DNA of 64,000 nucleotides from Megaustenia siamemsis (Eukaryota > Mollusca > Gastropoda > Stylommatophora > Ariophantidae): assembly GCA_032433765.1 (NCBI GenBank), contig JAVIAB010000046.1:61725388-61789387 (forward strand). The letters are read 5' to 3'. The notes under the pieces were generated by a model, which saw nothing but the letters and a program-made list of their open reading frames with translations, made no database searches and was not told where the DNA came from. The position numbers and the translations under genes were made by a program. The first letter of the stretch is position 1. Each line of letters begins with the position of its first letter. Shown here in pieces: positions 1-11,699 of this stretch.

Positions 1-91
1 CTTGACATCACCAACACAAGAGAAACTCCAAGTATAAATCAAATATTGACTACATACAACTATAACAAAGCAAACTGGTAGATGCCAGACT

Positions 92-796
92 GAAGATTAA
101 TAGATAAGACTAACATTATGAGAATTAATACAGTTGGCAATAGCCAAATAAAACCAGGAGAAATACATCTATTAGATGTACAATCTTACATATATCTGGG
201 CAGTAATATAGATAAAGAGGGAGGAACAGAAAATGATACCAAAATAAGGATATCAAAAGCAAGAGGAGCTTTCATTGCACTGGGAAACATGGAAATCCAA
301 AGAAATTAGGTTAAATACAAAAATTAAAAATTGTCAACTCAAATATTAATGTGGTCCTATTATATGGTTGTGAAACATGGAGAACAACAAAATTGGCAAT
401 CACAAAGATACAGACTTTCATAACTGGATGCTTATGCAGAATAAAAGAATGGAAATGGGAGGACAAAATCACTAACATAGAATTAGGGAAATGTACCAGT
501 CAAATACCAGTGGATAAAGAGATACAGCAAAGACAATGGTGCAGGATAGCACACACACTATGGAAGCCAACTGAGAGTATTACACAACAGGCCCTTTTTT
601 GGAATCCCCAGGGGAAAAGACAAAGAGGAAGACCAAGGAATTCTTGGAGAAGACAGATAGAAGCAGAGATGAAGATGATGGGGAAGACATGGAATGATCT
701 TAAAAGAATGACAAAAAGCAAAACGACTTGGAAAGTGTTTGTTGAAGACCTATGCTCCACTGGGAGCTAAAAGGTAGAAGAAGAAGAAGAAGATAT
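92..796 (+). mobile_element. Family A RTE-like LINE, 3' fragment with (GAA)n tail
   Basis: The 5'-truncated fragment encodes the post-RT C-terminal region. Conserved blocks are YIYLGSNIDKEGGTENDTKI, then after a frameshift near 305-350 [33 protein letters not shown] and the terminal EDLCSTGS. It ends in a GAA repeat at about 776-793. It matches the copy at 54965-55820 almost codon for codon. The frameshift means it is dead. Confidence 0.85.
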
Positions 797-1029
797 CATG
801 GCCAGATAAAAGTGGCTTTGCAGTAAAATAAAGTGTTCCTCAACTTATTCAATTATATGATGCCATGGAGCAACAGTGGCACTACCTGTCTTACAGTATG
901 GTTGAACGCTGGGTATAAATATGATACAGGATATGGTGTACGGTATCAGCATTCCAAAATATTTTCTGCTGCAACATATATGCAGCTGCTAAAAGAAATT
1001 TATTGCATCCACAAAAAAAAACTTGGGAA
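797..1029. other. Intergenic or intronic DNA, nothing recognised
   Basis: The sequence is AT-rich and unique-looking. A 69-codon plus-strand frame here has no family resemblance. I see no splice-bounded CUB segment or repeat. Confidence 0.5.
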
Positions 1030-1290
1030 CCTTGGTGGTTAGTGCACCAGCTCCTGATCAGGGTCTGGGACTCAATTTCCAGAAGTAGTGGATCCTTTTT
1101 TTTTGGTTGGACTGACTAAATGTGGGATTCACCCAGCTTCTATAAATGGGCACCAGAGATTTTTCTGGGAAGTAAATATGATCTGACATGATATTGACAG
1201 CAACACCCACAAATTTGCAGTGGTCACTAACATCATATTCCCCAAAACACCTAGCAAGGTAAGGGCGGAGACCTTTACTTGACATTTATG
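1030..1290 (+). mobile_element. SINE-1 (tRNA-derived), decayed copy
   Basis: It shares with the 43545 copy the head (ggtggttagtg, a mutated B-box region), the central agatttttctgggaagtaa block and the closing tcactaacatcatattcc...agcaaggtaagg...acctttact. The A box is degraded, and one stretch (about 1090-1150) also aligns with the 47596-47845 copy. Confidence 0.7.
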
Positions 1291-1534
1291 TGAAGAGACT
1301 GTAGGGCTAACTTTAAATAAAATAGAAACTCTGAAGGTGTTGTGTTGATTTGACAGCCACAGTTTGTAGTCACAGTTTAAAAGATATATTTTAGCTGTGA
1401 TCACAACAACTATGACAATGTTTTTGAGTGATTTCATGGAATTGCTAAATCACATGCAATCTTAACACTGGTACTTTCTATGTGTGATTCCAATTTGTAA
1501 CATTGCTTGAAATTATTAATGTTCAAGTTGTAAT

Positions 1535-1745
1535 AGTTTTGTGCTGATCATACATTAATTGTACTTGTTTCAGATTTGTCTTGTTTATTTTTATGCTACA
1601 TGATGGTGATGATTGTTGCTTCGATATGACCATTACTTCTGTTTTCTTACTATTCAGACTGAGACCTTTTTTGTTGCTTTCTTTTAATATTATGTCTATC
1701 ATTTCTTGTAGTTCATTCTCTGTCTCTGCTATTATGACTTGTGGA
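1535..1745 (-). mobile_element. Family B RTE-like LINE, internal fragment
   Basis: The minus strand encodes IIAETENELQEMIDIILKES followed by KKGLSLNSKKTEVMVISK, the segment just after the YADD catalytic box of family B. The YADD box and the 3' half are absent. Confidence 0.75.
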
Positions 1746-2104
1746 GTCCCTGTTAACGTCATTAGTTGTAGATATTAAGTTGTGTTTGGACATAATTAAT
1801 CTAGGCAATATAAGAAGGTAGTTTGCCATTCCTTTCCTTCTTGGCAGTGACTGAACTAGTCGGAGATCGCAGCCACTGTCTCTATACATGAGATCCTCTG
1901 TGCCATCGCAAAATGGGGACCATAACCAGCACTACTTGTCCCACAACACCATCCACCACCTGCTCCAATGGCTTCACATAACCCTGATATGGGGGCTAAG
2001 CGGGAGCTCCACCTTGCCCAAGGGTGTCCCGAAGACTAGAGGAGGAAAGGAGACATAGTACTCCTCCTTTGGTAGGGCAGAACTCTACCCCACTAACCAA
2101 TTAT
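1746..2104. other. Unclassified GC-richer segment between two LINE fragments
   Basis: Roughly 1800-2095 is richer in GC than its surroundings and has no open frame. It contains ggcaatataagaaggtag and ccaagggtgtcccg. It looks like an untranslated part of a repeat, but no second copy occurs in this window. Confidence 0.35.
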
Positions 2105-2476
2105 TAGAGGCCACAGAGATGGGATTTCTCAGAAGAATGTTGAAAGTTCCCTGGACAGTTAAAAAGACTAATGAGGAAATACTCAAAGAGGCCAATACAA
2201 AAAGGGAACTCCTAAAAAACATCAGAAAGAAACAATCAACATTTTTTTGGGCACATCATGAGAAGAGGAAAGTTGGAATACTTGGTTACAACTGGCAAAA
2301 TAGAAGGAAAGAGAGATCGCGGATGACAAAGAGAGAAAATACTGGATAGCTTGGTGTCATGGCATGGAAAACAGTCAACAACGGAACTGATACGATGCAA
2401 TGTGGATAGAAGAATGTGGAAAGACATGATCGCCTACGCCAACTGATATGGCACATGATGATGATGATGATACATT
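2105..2476 (+). mobile_element. Family B LINE, 3' end with (TGA)n tail
   Basis: It encodes EMGFLRRMLKVPWTVKKTNE and then a frameshifted HIMRRGKLEYL-type segment. It ends with the family B terminus (tatggcacatgatgatgatgatg). It matches 41734-42075 and 10860-11212. It is 5'-truncated and inactive. Confidence 0.82.
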
Positions 2477-2889
2477 AATTAATTTAAAATTATTTTTGTT
2501 TTTAATGTATGCATAATTAAAATTTGTCCCTTCTGGTGATGAATTTCTGAGGCAGCCCTGAATGATAAGATCTTTTACTCTTTGCTACAGATGTGAACCA
2601 CTGTAAAGTATATTGATGACATTGGTATCGATGTCTAAAATCTCCAAAAGGAAAGAAAGAAGAAGAAATTTAATGTACAAATTTCACACCACTGCAAAAC
2701 AACTCTTTTATCGTTCGCCAGTTTTCACCTCTGGCGAAGTCCCTATAGACTAGGAACTTAATTTTGCATGTTAATCCATTTTTCCCTGGCAGCCATGTGC
2801 ACAGAGGTCCACACAGGCAGATAACTGTAACATATTTTTTCTGTTGATGAGTAATTGATGTTTCAAGCTGAGCCTCGCTTGGGGAGGGA
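2477..2889. other. Intronic DNA with a small perfect hairpin
   Basis: No gene or known repeat is seen. Near 2714-2740, ttcgccag and ctggcgaa form an 8-bp perfect inverted repeat around a 9-nt loop. Confidence 0.4.
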
Positions 2890-2894
2890 GGGAG

Positions 2895-2927
2895 GTGTGT
2901 GTGTGTGTGTGTGGGGGGGGGGGGGGT
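2895..2927. repeat. (GT)n followed by a G-run
   Basis: About nine GT dinucleotides run directly into about fourteen G residues. Confidence 0.95.
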
Positions 2928-2929
2928 TA

Positions 2930-3070
2930 TGATGATGATGTATTTGCTGCAGAAAAATCACAAATAAAAATCTCAGATGGTGCAGCCGGGATTTGAACTC
3001 ACAACCTTTCTGTCTTGAGACTCGTCTTGTCTCTAGACCTGCATATTGCCTAGTGACCAACCAATTCCCC
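2930..3070 (-). mobile_element. tRNA-derived SINE-like head
   Basis: On the minus strand, ggttggtcactagg resembles an A box, and ggttgtgagttcaaatcccg contains a B-box-like gttcaaatccc. The head is followed by a short body and ATCATCATC. It is not SINE-1. It lacks a clean cloverleaf, so a functional tRNA is unlikely. Confidence 0.5.
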
Positions 3071-3079
3071 TTCAAAATA

Positions 3080-3440
3080 ATGTGACAATCACAAAGATAC
3101 AGGCTCCAATGGATGATTGCACAGAATAAAAGGATGAAAATGACAGGACAAAATCATTAGCGTAGAATTATGGGAAAGTACCAGTCAAATAACAATAGAC
3201 GAAGAGATACAATGAAGACAATGGTGCTGGATAAGACACACTTTGTGGAAGCCCACTGAGAGTATAACATGAAAAAGCCTTTTTTTTTTTTTGGAATCCC
3301 CAAAAGCGGAGACAAAGAGAAAGCCAAAATAAACTTGGAAAAGACGTGGAATAATCTTGACAGAATGGTAAGAAACAGAACGGCTTGGAAAATATTTGTT
3401 GAGGAATATGTTCCATAGGGACTTGAAAGGAAGAAGATAA
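3080..3440 (+). mobile_element. Family A LINE, degraded 3' fragment
   Basis: The sequence aligns with 405-795: cacaaagatacaggctccaa, ataaaaggatgaaaatg, accagtcaaata and ttggaatcccc. The end is gacttgaaaggaagaagata. An internal deletion removes part of the [10 protein letters not shown] region. Confidence 0.7.
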
Positions 3441-3845
3441 CTGCAAAATGAAAACTTTGTAACTATTTTCCATTTTCTACTCCACTTGGATATATTATAA
3501 TTCTGCTTTACTTCTGGAATTAAAATATCAGTTTAAAATTGTTATTTCTCATATAAATAGATAAGATGAGCATTAGAGAGTTATTACAGGAAGTGAACAG
3601 AAGGAAAAAGGTTTAAACATTAAAGCCATAAAGGAGTCCTATAGTAATTGGTATTGGGTAAGTAAGTGTTAATAACTTCATTGTGCTACACTCAATTTCA
3701 TGTGGTAGGATGGCCAGTTCCCTTCCTTGCTGCCTACAAGTACTACCACCAGACCTTTCTAGATACCAGGGGTGCATAAAGCCACAGACATTGTGTTGAA
3801 CGAAGCATCATGAGCAAATAATAAATTATCAACATCATCCTCAAT
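3441..3845. other. Intronic DNA, nothing recognised
   Basis: AT-rich, with no sustained frame and no copy found elsewhere in the window. Confidence 0.45.
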
Positions 3846-4135
3846 AGCACTGAGAAAAAAGCTAGGAATAGCTCCCACCATAGAATATATAAGGAAACAA
3901 CAGATAAAATTATTTGGCCACATGACAAGGCAGAAAGATCAAAACTCAACACAACGAGCTTTCAACAAATGTTGTGAGAGCACCAGACCCAAGGGTCAAC
4001 CACGAAAATGATGGATCGATGGAATATTAGCAGCACTAGGAAACAACAGTAGCAGAGGCAAATAGAAGAGCAAAAGACCGCAAATTGTATCTTCCCTCGA
4101 CGCTGAAAGGCAGATGAGGAAGGAAAGAGAATAAG
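3846..4135 (+). mobile_element. Family C LINE, 3' end fragment
   Basis: It encodes the family C terminus: LRKKLGIAPTIEYIRKQQIK followed by LFGHMTRQKDQNST and the arginine-rich KGQPRK block. It matches 38990-39290 and the complement of 62440-62720. It ends gaaaggcagatgaggaagg. Confidence 0.8.
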
Positions 4136-4238
4136 ATCCTCAATATTAATAGTCAGAGCAAGAAGTAAAAGAATACCATTGGTCCTTGCTGCAATAGTAT
4201 ATTGTTTCAATATTCTTGTCTCAAAAACAGATGGTTCA

Positions 4239-5607
4239 ACTGCTACCTTAAACCAACTCTAGATAAAGTCACCACCAAACTACTGCTACTACAAATCAAC
4301 TCTAAATAAAGTCACCACCAAACTACTGCTACTACAAATCAACTTTAAATAAAGTCACCACCAAACAACTGCTACTACAAACCAACTCTAGAAAAAGTCA
4401 CCACCAAACTACTGCTACCACAAACCAACTCTAGATAAAGTCACCACCAAACAACTGCTACAACAAATCAACTCTAGATAAAGTCACCACCAAACAACTG
4501 CTACAACAAATCAACTATAGATAAAGTCACCACCAAACTACTGCTACCACAAACCAACTCTAGATAAAGTCACCACCAAACTACTGCTACCACAAACCAA
4601 CTCTAGATAAAGTCACCACCAAACAACTGCTACAACAAATCAACTCTAGATAAAATCACCACCAAACTACTGCTACTACAAACCAATTCTAGAAAAAGTC
4701 ACCACCAAACTACTGCTACTACAAACCAACTCTAGATAAAGTCACCACCAAACAACTGCTACTACAAACCAATTCTAGAAAAAGTCACCACCAAACTACT
4801 GCTACCACAAACCAACTCTAGATAAAGTCACCACCAAACTACTGCTACTACAAACCAATTCTAGAAAAAGTCACCACCAAACTACTGCTACAACAAATCA
4901 ACTCTAGATAAAGTTACCACCAAACTACTGCTACCACAAAACCAACTCTAGATAAAGTCACCACCAAACTACTGCTACTACAAACCAATTATAGAAAAAG
5001 TCACCACCAAACAACTGCTACTACAAACCAATTCTAGAAAAAGTCACCACCAAACTACTGCTACCACAAACCAACTCTAGATAAAGTCACCACCAAACTA
5101 CTGCTACTACAAACCAATTCTAGAAAAAGTCACCACCAAACTACTGCTACAACAAACCAACTCTAGAAAAAGTCACCACCAAACTACTGCTACAACAAAC
5201 CAACTCTAGAAAAAGTCACCACCAAACAACTGCTACTACAAACCAATTATAGAAAAAGTCACCACCAAACTACTGCTACTACAAACCAACTCTAGATAAA
5301 GTCACCACCAAACAACTGCTACTACAAACCAACTATAGATAAAGTCACCACCAAACAACTGCTACCACAAACCAACTCTAGATAAAGTCACCACCAAACA
5401 ACTGCTACTACAAACCAACTATAGATAAAGTCACCACCAAACAACTGCTATCACAAATCAACTCTAGATAAAGTCACCACCAAACAACTGCTACTACAAA
5501 TCAACTCTAGATAAAGTCACCACCAAACAACTGCTACCACAAACCAACTCTAGATAAAGTCACCACCAAACTACTGCTACCACAAACCAACTCTAGATAA
5601 AGTCACT
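4239..5607. repeat. 43-bp minisatellite, about 32 copies
   Basis: Starts of successive aaagtcaccaccaaa units are 43 bp apart (for example 4265, 4308, 4351). Units vary at a few positions (ctctagat, ctctagaa, ctatagat; ctactac, ctaccac, ctacaac), and one carries an extra base near 4938. The variants are interspersed, as expected from unequal exchange. The array ends about 18 bp from the donor of the CUB-4 exon. Confidence 0.96.
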
Positions 5608-5625
5608 GTATACATCTTTACTTAC

Positions 5626-5758
5626 GGAAATGATATCTGTATTCTGTTGCCAGGAGATGTTTTGATCAGCCAGACACACTCAATGTTAAATGGATAACCA
5701 GTCGGATAATTAGGGCTCATAAACTGTCCTGACTCTGCAGTGAGTTCTGCTCCACAGT
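5626..5758 (-). CDS. Cubilin-like gene, CUB-4 first-half exon
   Basis: The exon starts CGAELTAESGQFMSPNYPTG and continues with YPFNIECVWLIKT and GNRIQISFP. The acceptor is gttccag and the donor gtaagt; phase is 1 in and 2 out (133 nt). The rest of CUB-4 must lie left of the window or be hidden in the first 5.6 kb; I could not find it there. A 43-bp minisatellite of about 32 units begins some 18 bp downstream of the donor. Confidence 0.88.
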
Positions 5759-5815
5759 CTGGAACCAAAGCAATTGAAATAAGTAAAGACATTTTAATCA
5801 TTTATGAAATCATAT

Positions 5816-5960
5816 ATATTTACCTATTGTCTTTTCGAGGTTAAGACAACAAAGAGGGCAGAAATAAAAATGCTCTTCATTCTGGATTATTATTTGCTGT
5901 TGTTCAACAGACTTTGCAATAGACCCTCAACATAGCATGCCACATGTCCCTATTCTGTGA
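5816..5960 (-). mobile_element. SINE-2 family, decayed copy
   Basis: On the minus strand it reads cagaatagggacatgtggca, then ttctgccctctttgttgtct, then aagacaataggtaaat. This parallels the copies at 9338 and 58118 and the full copy at 15544-15813. Confidence 0.6.
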
Positions 5961-6764
5961 GATTCTCAATAAACCATAACAAATAATAAATCATAACATA
6001 ATAAATCATAACACAACAAATCATAACATAAGAATCAATAAAAACAATTTCATAATTTATCTTTCTCCTGCATGTAGTTTCCCATGTTCAGCATATTATT
6101 TAAAGAAGAAAGATGTTGCCTCCATCAATCTGGTAACTGCATGATTCTATTTTGATTATTGTGAGCATTAGGATATGATCAATTCACAGGCACTTTAGTC
6201 CAACATTTCTTTCCTTTTTTTCTGTTTTATCTTGAGTTGATATTTAGTGTACTATATTTAAATACAGTTCACGGTCATGTTAAGTCACATATAAAATTGT
6301 TAATGTTACAATATACTTTCATGTGACTAAAAGTAATATTTTAAAAGTCTTATATGGATTATTGTTGTGCTATTTTTGTTTTAGTAGGCCTAATCGACCT
6401 GAATCGACAATAGCATTTTAATTTTATTATTATCTTATTATGGTAAGAATAGAGATGATAACCAAAGTAATATCAAGACTTTATAGTGAGGGTAAATGTT
6501 GTGGCTCACAGCAAGCTCAATTATCTTGGCCTTTCCCCCACCCCAAAAATGTCCAACTTCAGCATGGCATTTCTGAGTATAAGAATTGCCTGACCTCTTT
6601 AATCACTAACCAAATAAATTGTTAGACTTTTTGTAATGTTACAATCTTTCTTTACTCAGTTCCTTACAGCAATAACATTATTAGTTCATTGTATTAGATA
6701 AGTCTATGGTGACTATCAATATATAACACAACATCCATGGATAAGGTGATGCGAATTATACATG
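5961..6764. other. AT-rich intron with a short tandem array
   Basis: At 5970-6040 the motif aataaatcataaca is repeated about five times. The rest is unremarkable intronic DNA. An alternative 61-codon frame at 6440 has no family resemblance. Confidence 0.5.
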
Positions 6765-9298
6765 TTCATCATCATCATCATCATGTGCCTTACCGGTTGG
6801 CGTAGGTGATCATGTCCATCCACAATCTTCTATCTACAGTGCATCGTATCAGTTCTGTTGTTGACTGTTTTCCATGCCATGACACCAAGCTATCCAGTAT
6901 TTTCTCTCTTGTCGTCCGCGATCTCTCTTTCCTTTTATTTTGCCAATTGTAACCAAGTATTCCAACTTTCCTCTTCTCATGATGTGACTAAAAAATGTTA
7001 TTCTTTCTGTTTTTTTATGAGCTCCCTTTTTGTGCTGGCCTCTTTGAGAACTTCCTTGTAGGTCTTTTTAGCTGTCAGGGAACTTTCAACATTCTTCTGA
7101 GAAATCCCATCTCTGTGCCCTCTAATAATTTTTTAATATGCTTGTCTACTGTCTATGATTCGCTTCTATAGGTCAGAATTGATTCTATATAGCACCGATG
7201 AACTCTCTTTCTCATTTTTATTGACATAGATTTGTTGCATAAGATATTTTTCATTTTCTGAAATGCTATTTTGGCCTGAGCTATTCTGCTTTTTATTTCT
7301 GTGGTGCATCTCCTATCTGATGTTATTATTGTGCCCAAGTATTTGAAACGTTGCACTTGTTTCAGATTTGTCTTGTTTATTTTTATGCTGGATGATGGTG
7401 ATGGTTGTTTCTTCGATATAACCATTACTCCTGTTTTCTTGCTATTCAGACTGAGACCTTTCTTGTTGCTTTCATTTACTATTATGTCTATCATTTCTTG
7501 TAGTTCGTTCTCTGTCTCTGCTATTAAGACTGTGTCATCCGCATATCGCAAATTATTTATGTTGTGACCGTTGACTTCAATTCCTTTTTTGTCTATTATT
7601 GATTTCATAATATATTCGCTGTAAAGTGAAAACAAATCCGGTGACAGAACACAGCCTTGTCTGACTCCTTGTTTTATAAGTTGAAATTGTCCTGTTTGGT
7701 TAATTCGTATAGCTGCTGTTTGTTGCCAGTACATGTTTTTTTATGATTCGCAGATCCTTGCCATCAATGTTTAATTTCTCCAGCATATTGATTATTTCCA
7801 CATGCTTTACCTTGTCAAATGCTTTCGTGTAGTCTATAAAGCACATATATAGATCTTTCTTTACCTATATAGATCTTTCTATCAATGTTCTTAAGATGTA
7901 TATTGCATTATTGGTGCCCTTTCCTTCCACAAATCCACATTGTTCCTCACTTATTTCTGGTTTTATTTTGTTCCTTACACATCTCATGATTATTCTTAGT
8001 AATATTTTAGTCATATGGCTCATGAGACTAATAGTGCGGTGGTCTTCACAATCAGTGGCTCCTGACTTCTTTGGTATGGCTACAAAGATAGATTTTAGTA
8101 GATCTTCTGGTATGAGTCCAATGTTATATATGTAATTGAGTAATTTTGTTATGACTTGTACTCCCAGCTCTCCTAATGCATTTATCTCTTCGATTGTTAT
8201 ATTGTCAGGACCTGGAGCTTTGCCTCTTTTCATGTATTGAATTGCGTCCTCCACTTCACTCTGCATTATTGGTGGTCCTGTGTCTTCATTTGAATTGTTT
8301 AATTCTGGTCTTTCATCATCATAGAGTTGACTGATATATTCTGTCCATCTTTCCATTGTCTTCTCCTGTCCCATTATTATATTTTCTTCCTTTGATTTCA
8401 CACATCCTGAAACTTTGACTTCTTTTCTTCCTGTCAATTAATTTATCTGATTGTGCATAAATTTTGAGTCTTTCTGTTGTTGTTTTTCCATTTCTTCACA
8501 TTTCTGTTTTAACCATCCTTCCATTGCTTCACTGCACTTGTTTTGGATCTCTTTGTGCAATATTGTGTATGTCCGTTCTTCTTTCTTATGTTTTCTTCTT
8601 TCGTCCATTAGTTGTAATATTTCTTCTGTCATCCATTTCTTTTTGTTGATTCTTTTAGTCACTGGTATTACTTCTTTTGATGTTTGTTGAATCAATTGTT
8701 TGAGCATTTCCCACTGCTCCTGGATGTCCTATATTTTCTCAATAGCATTACATCTATTTTGTATTATCGTGCTGTACTTATCACTCATCTGTTTATCTAC
8801 TCTTAGCATATCTAGTTCTAATTTTATATTTCTTGGTGATTTCTGTGCCTTCCTCAGTTTTATTATTATCTTTCCAACTACTGGTACATGGCCACTATTG
8901 CAATCTGCTCCTGGCCTTGTTTTAACCGATGTTAGCCCATTCCTGAATCTTCTCTGTACCAGTATAAAATCAATTTGATTGTGTACTTTTTTGTCTGGGC
9001 TTTGCCATGTCCATAGTCGCCTAGGGTGTTGTTTGAACTAGGTGTTACCTATAATCATTTCATGTGTCTTTGCCCAATCTATCAATCTATCCCCTCTGTC
9101 ATTCGTCTCTCCAAGGCCATGCCCCCCAGTCACATTTTGCACTTTAGCTGTTCCTACCTTTGCATTGAAATCCCCTAATACAACAGTTATTTCTTGGGAT
9201 TTACACTGTTCCATGGTCGCCTCTAGCTCCTCATAAAAAGTGTCAATGTCTTCTTCTTCGCTATTACTTGTTGGTGCATAAACTTGAATTATGTTGAT
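6765..9298 (-). mobile_element. Family B RTE-like LINE, long 5'-truncated copy
   Basis: This is the longest uninterrupted family B copy. On the minus strand it reads: the end of the endonuclease domain (GDFNAKVGTAKVQN, about 9190-9140), a linker with KKKWMTEEILQLMDERR, the RT fingers (GKAPGPDNITIEEINALGEL), palm motifs (SEEQCGFVEGKGTNNAIY, GVRQGCVLSPDLFSLYSEYI) and the catalytic NLRYADDTVLIAETENEL. The C-terminal region (RFKYLGTIITSDRRCTTEIK) leads to the (TGATGA)n tail at 6767-6784. The frame is broken in several places (near 7740, 7865 and 8437), so it is dead. It lies in the intron between CUB-3 and CUB-4. Confidence 0.88.
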
Positions 9299-9337
9299 AA
9301 ATGCATTAAATAAAGTGTATTTTGAAGAACTTTGGAC

Positions 9338-9482
9338 CCTATCTACCTATTGTCCTTTTGAGTTGAAGACTGCACATAGGGCAGAAATTCTAGACTCTTG
9401 TGTCCGACAATCTTTCAACTGTCAGACCTTGCACATGACCTGCATTGTGTCTTGCCACATGGCTCTGTTCTGGGTGAGTTAC
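9338..9482 (-). mobile_element. SINE-2 family, decayed copy
   Basis: The minus strand reads cagaacagagccatgtggca...tttctgccctatgtgcagtc...aaaaggacaataggtagatag. The 3' end is the GATA-type tail shared with LINE D. Confidence 0.65.
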
Positions 9483-9489
9483 CCAATCT

Positions 9490-10257
9490 TCAAAGTTGAT
9501 AACTTTGAAAGCTTTGTCATTTCTCTTATTTCTGCACTAGTCTTTAACTCATCCCATGGTACACATAGTTTTTTTTTCTCAGGCATTTGTTTTTTAAATT
9601 CATCCACTTTATTTTATATTTCTTTAGTTATTTTCCAGCTCTTGCATGCACTAGTGAGGGTGAACAATAAATTTGACTTGATAATCCTGAGCTTTGTTTT
9701 TGTGCTTAGTAATTTTGATTTCCATATTTTATCAGGGTTTCTGAAAGTCAATGATTACTTTGCTATTCTAATTCTAATTGCTTTCTTTGTTTCTCCTTCT
9801 TGATCTATGCAGCTTCATAGATATACAAAGTGATCTACTTCTTCCACTACTTTTCCTTCAAGGTATATTTTTTCTTCTTGACATTTTTAATTAGTCATTA
9901 CTTTTGTCTTTTCTTGGTTGATATCAAGTCAAATTTTCCTAGCCACTGATGACATGGCATTTTTTATTCTTGCATAATGTCCACATTGCTATTGATAAGA
10001 ATTACGTTGTTCACAAAATCAAGGTCATCCAAATGAGATTCAAGTGTCCATCCAATACCATTGCTACCCGTACAGCACTTCAGCATAATGAAGTCAATCA
10101 TCATCATCATGTGCAATACCGGATGGTGTAGGCGATCATGTCCTTCCACAAACTTCCACTATGAAGTCAATAACAATCCCAAATAAGAAGAAGATTAAAT
10201 ATGATTTGGATTAGTTTGTGTTTAATGCCCAAATCTTTAAATTCTAAAACATACTGA
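9490..10257 (-). mobile_element. Family D LINE, decayed fragment with a 62-bp insertion
   Basis: The minus strand encodes IVIDFIV, CCTGSNGIGWTLESHLDDLD and FVNNVILINSNVDIMQE, then RIRIAKS-like and KLRIIKSNLLFTLTSACKSW. This parallels the intact LINE D at 17770-18300. The catalytic FADD has become FVNN. It is interrupted at 10099-10160 by a tiny family B insertion. A plus-strand 170-codon frame here is only a shadow. Confidence 0.75.
10099..10160 (-). mobile_element. 62-bp family B micro-insertion with an 11-bp TSD
   Basis: The segment is only the tail and last 45 or so bases of family B (catcatcatcatgtgcaat...cgatcatgtccttccacaa). The target atgaagtcaat is present on both sides (10088-10098 and 10161-10171). 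Removing the insert restores the LINE D sequence. Confidence 0.85.
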
Positions 10258-10392
10258 ATCATCATCAAGTACCGGGCCTGCTGGTGCAGGTGATCATGTC
10301 TCTCCACAACTTTTTATCTCGACAATTATTTATCATTTCATGTCCATTGACCTTCTGGCAAGCCATTCTTTTAGGCTGTCTAGTATCTTTTC

Positions 10393-11212
10393 AAAAGGAA
10401 TTAAAGTCAACGGTCACAACATAAATAATTTGAGATATGCAGATGACACAGTCTTAATAGCAGAGACAGAGAATGAACTACAAGAAATGAAAACATAATA
10501 GTAAAAGAAAGCAATAAGAAAGGTCTCAGTCTGAATAGTAAAAAAACAGAAGTAATGGTCATATCAAAGAAACAATCATCACCATCATGCAGCATAAAAA
10601 TAAACAGGACAAATCTGAAACAAGCTCAACGTTTGAAATACTTGGACACAATAATAACATCAGATGGGAGACACACCACAGAAATAAAAAGCAGAATAGC
10701 TCAGGCCAAAAAAGCATTTCAGAAAATGACAAATATCTTATGCAACAAATTTATGTCAATAGAAATGAGAAAGAGAGTTCATCGGTGCTATATAGAATCA
10801 ATTCTGACCTATGGTAGCGAATCATAGACAGTAGACAAACATATTAAAAAATTATTAGAGGCCACAGAGATGGGATTTCTCAGAAGAATGTTGAAAGTTC
10901 CCTGACAGCTAAAAAGACCAATGAGGAAATTCTCAAAGAGGCCAACACAAAAAGGGAGCTCATAAAAAAACACCAGAAAGAAATAATATTTTTTGGTCAC
11001 ATCATGAGAAGAGGAAAGTTGGAATACTTGGTTACAATTGGCAAAATAAAAGGAAAGATAGATCGCAGACGACAAAGAGAGAAAATACTGGATAGCTTGG
11101 TGTCATGGCATGGAAAACAGTCAACAACAGAACTGATACGATGCACTGTGGATAGAAGATTGTGGAAGGACATGATTGCCTACACCAACTGGTATTACAC
11201 ATGATGATGATG
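10393..11212 (+). mobile_element. Family B LINE 3' part inserted in B'
   Basis: It is 5'-truncated inside the RT near the YADD box. It encodes LRYADDTVLIAETENELQEM, MVISKKQSSPSCSIKINRTN and the terminal IRCTVDRRLWKDMIAYTNW, with several frameshifts. It is flanked by an 11-bp duplication, agtatcttttc, at 10382-10392 and 11213-11223, and ends in (ATG)n. Confidence 0.87.
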
Positions 11213-11339
11213 AGTATCTTTTCTCTTTGCTTCCCTCTATCTCTTCACCCCTCAATTTTTTCAGTTGTTACAATATATTCCAGCTGTTCTCTTCTCATTA
11301 CATGGCCAAAAAATTATGATTGTTTCTTCTTAATATTGG

Positions 11340-11343
<4 letters not shown>

Positions 11344-11371
<28 letters not shown>
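11344..11371. repeat. (TC)n, the (GA)n tail of CR copy 1
   Basis: This is a clean dinucleotide run starting directly at the target-site duplication, as expected of a retroposon 3' tail. Confidence 0.95.
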
Positions 11372-11376
<5 letters not shown>

Positions 11377-11699
11377 ATCAGGACTCATTCAGAGTAGGAT
11401 TCCAGACTCTCACATGAAGTCAGCTGTCAGACTAAAGGTGTTAATCACCCCTATAGACAGAACATCACAATTAGAGTCTGCCAGATCCACTCTGATTGAA
11501 CACCCGTTAAAATGTTGCACTGTGTTCAGTGCCCAGTGCATCCGATTTCAGCCAGCATTTTATTCAGGTTTGCTTTCCTTAGCCTTTGATTGTCTCCAAT
11601 CTTCCTGCAAGGCAGCAGATTGTCTTTTCTGTAGGGGGATTCTGCCCTTAGATGGTCGGACTTCCCTGGTTGACGAGCACCATCTGCCCGAGTCACTAG

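Noticed and set aside
4239..5607. CRISPR-like regular array
   Set aside because: Units are head-to-tail with no unique spacers, in a eukaryotic intron; it is a minisatellite.
9291..9803. 170-residue plus-strand ORF as a membrane protein
   Set aside because: The opposite strand is a decayed LINE D; the hydrophobic translation is the usual shadow of an A-rich coding strand.
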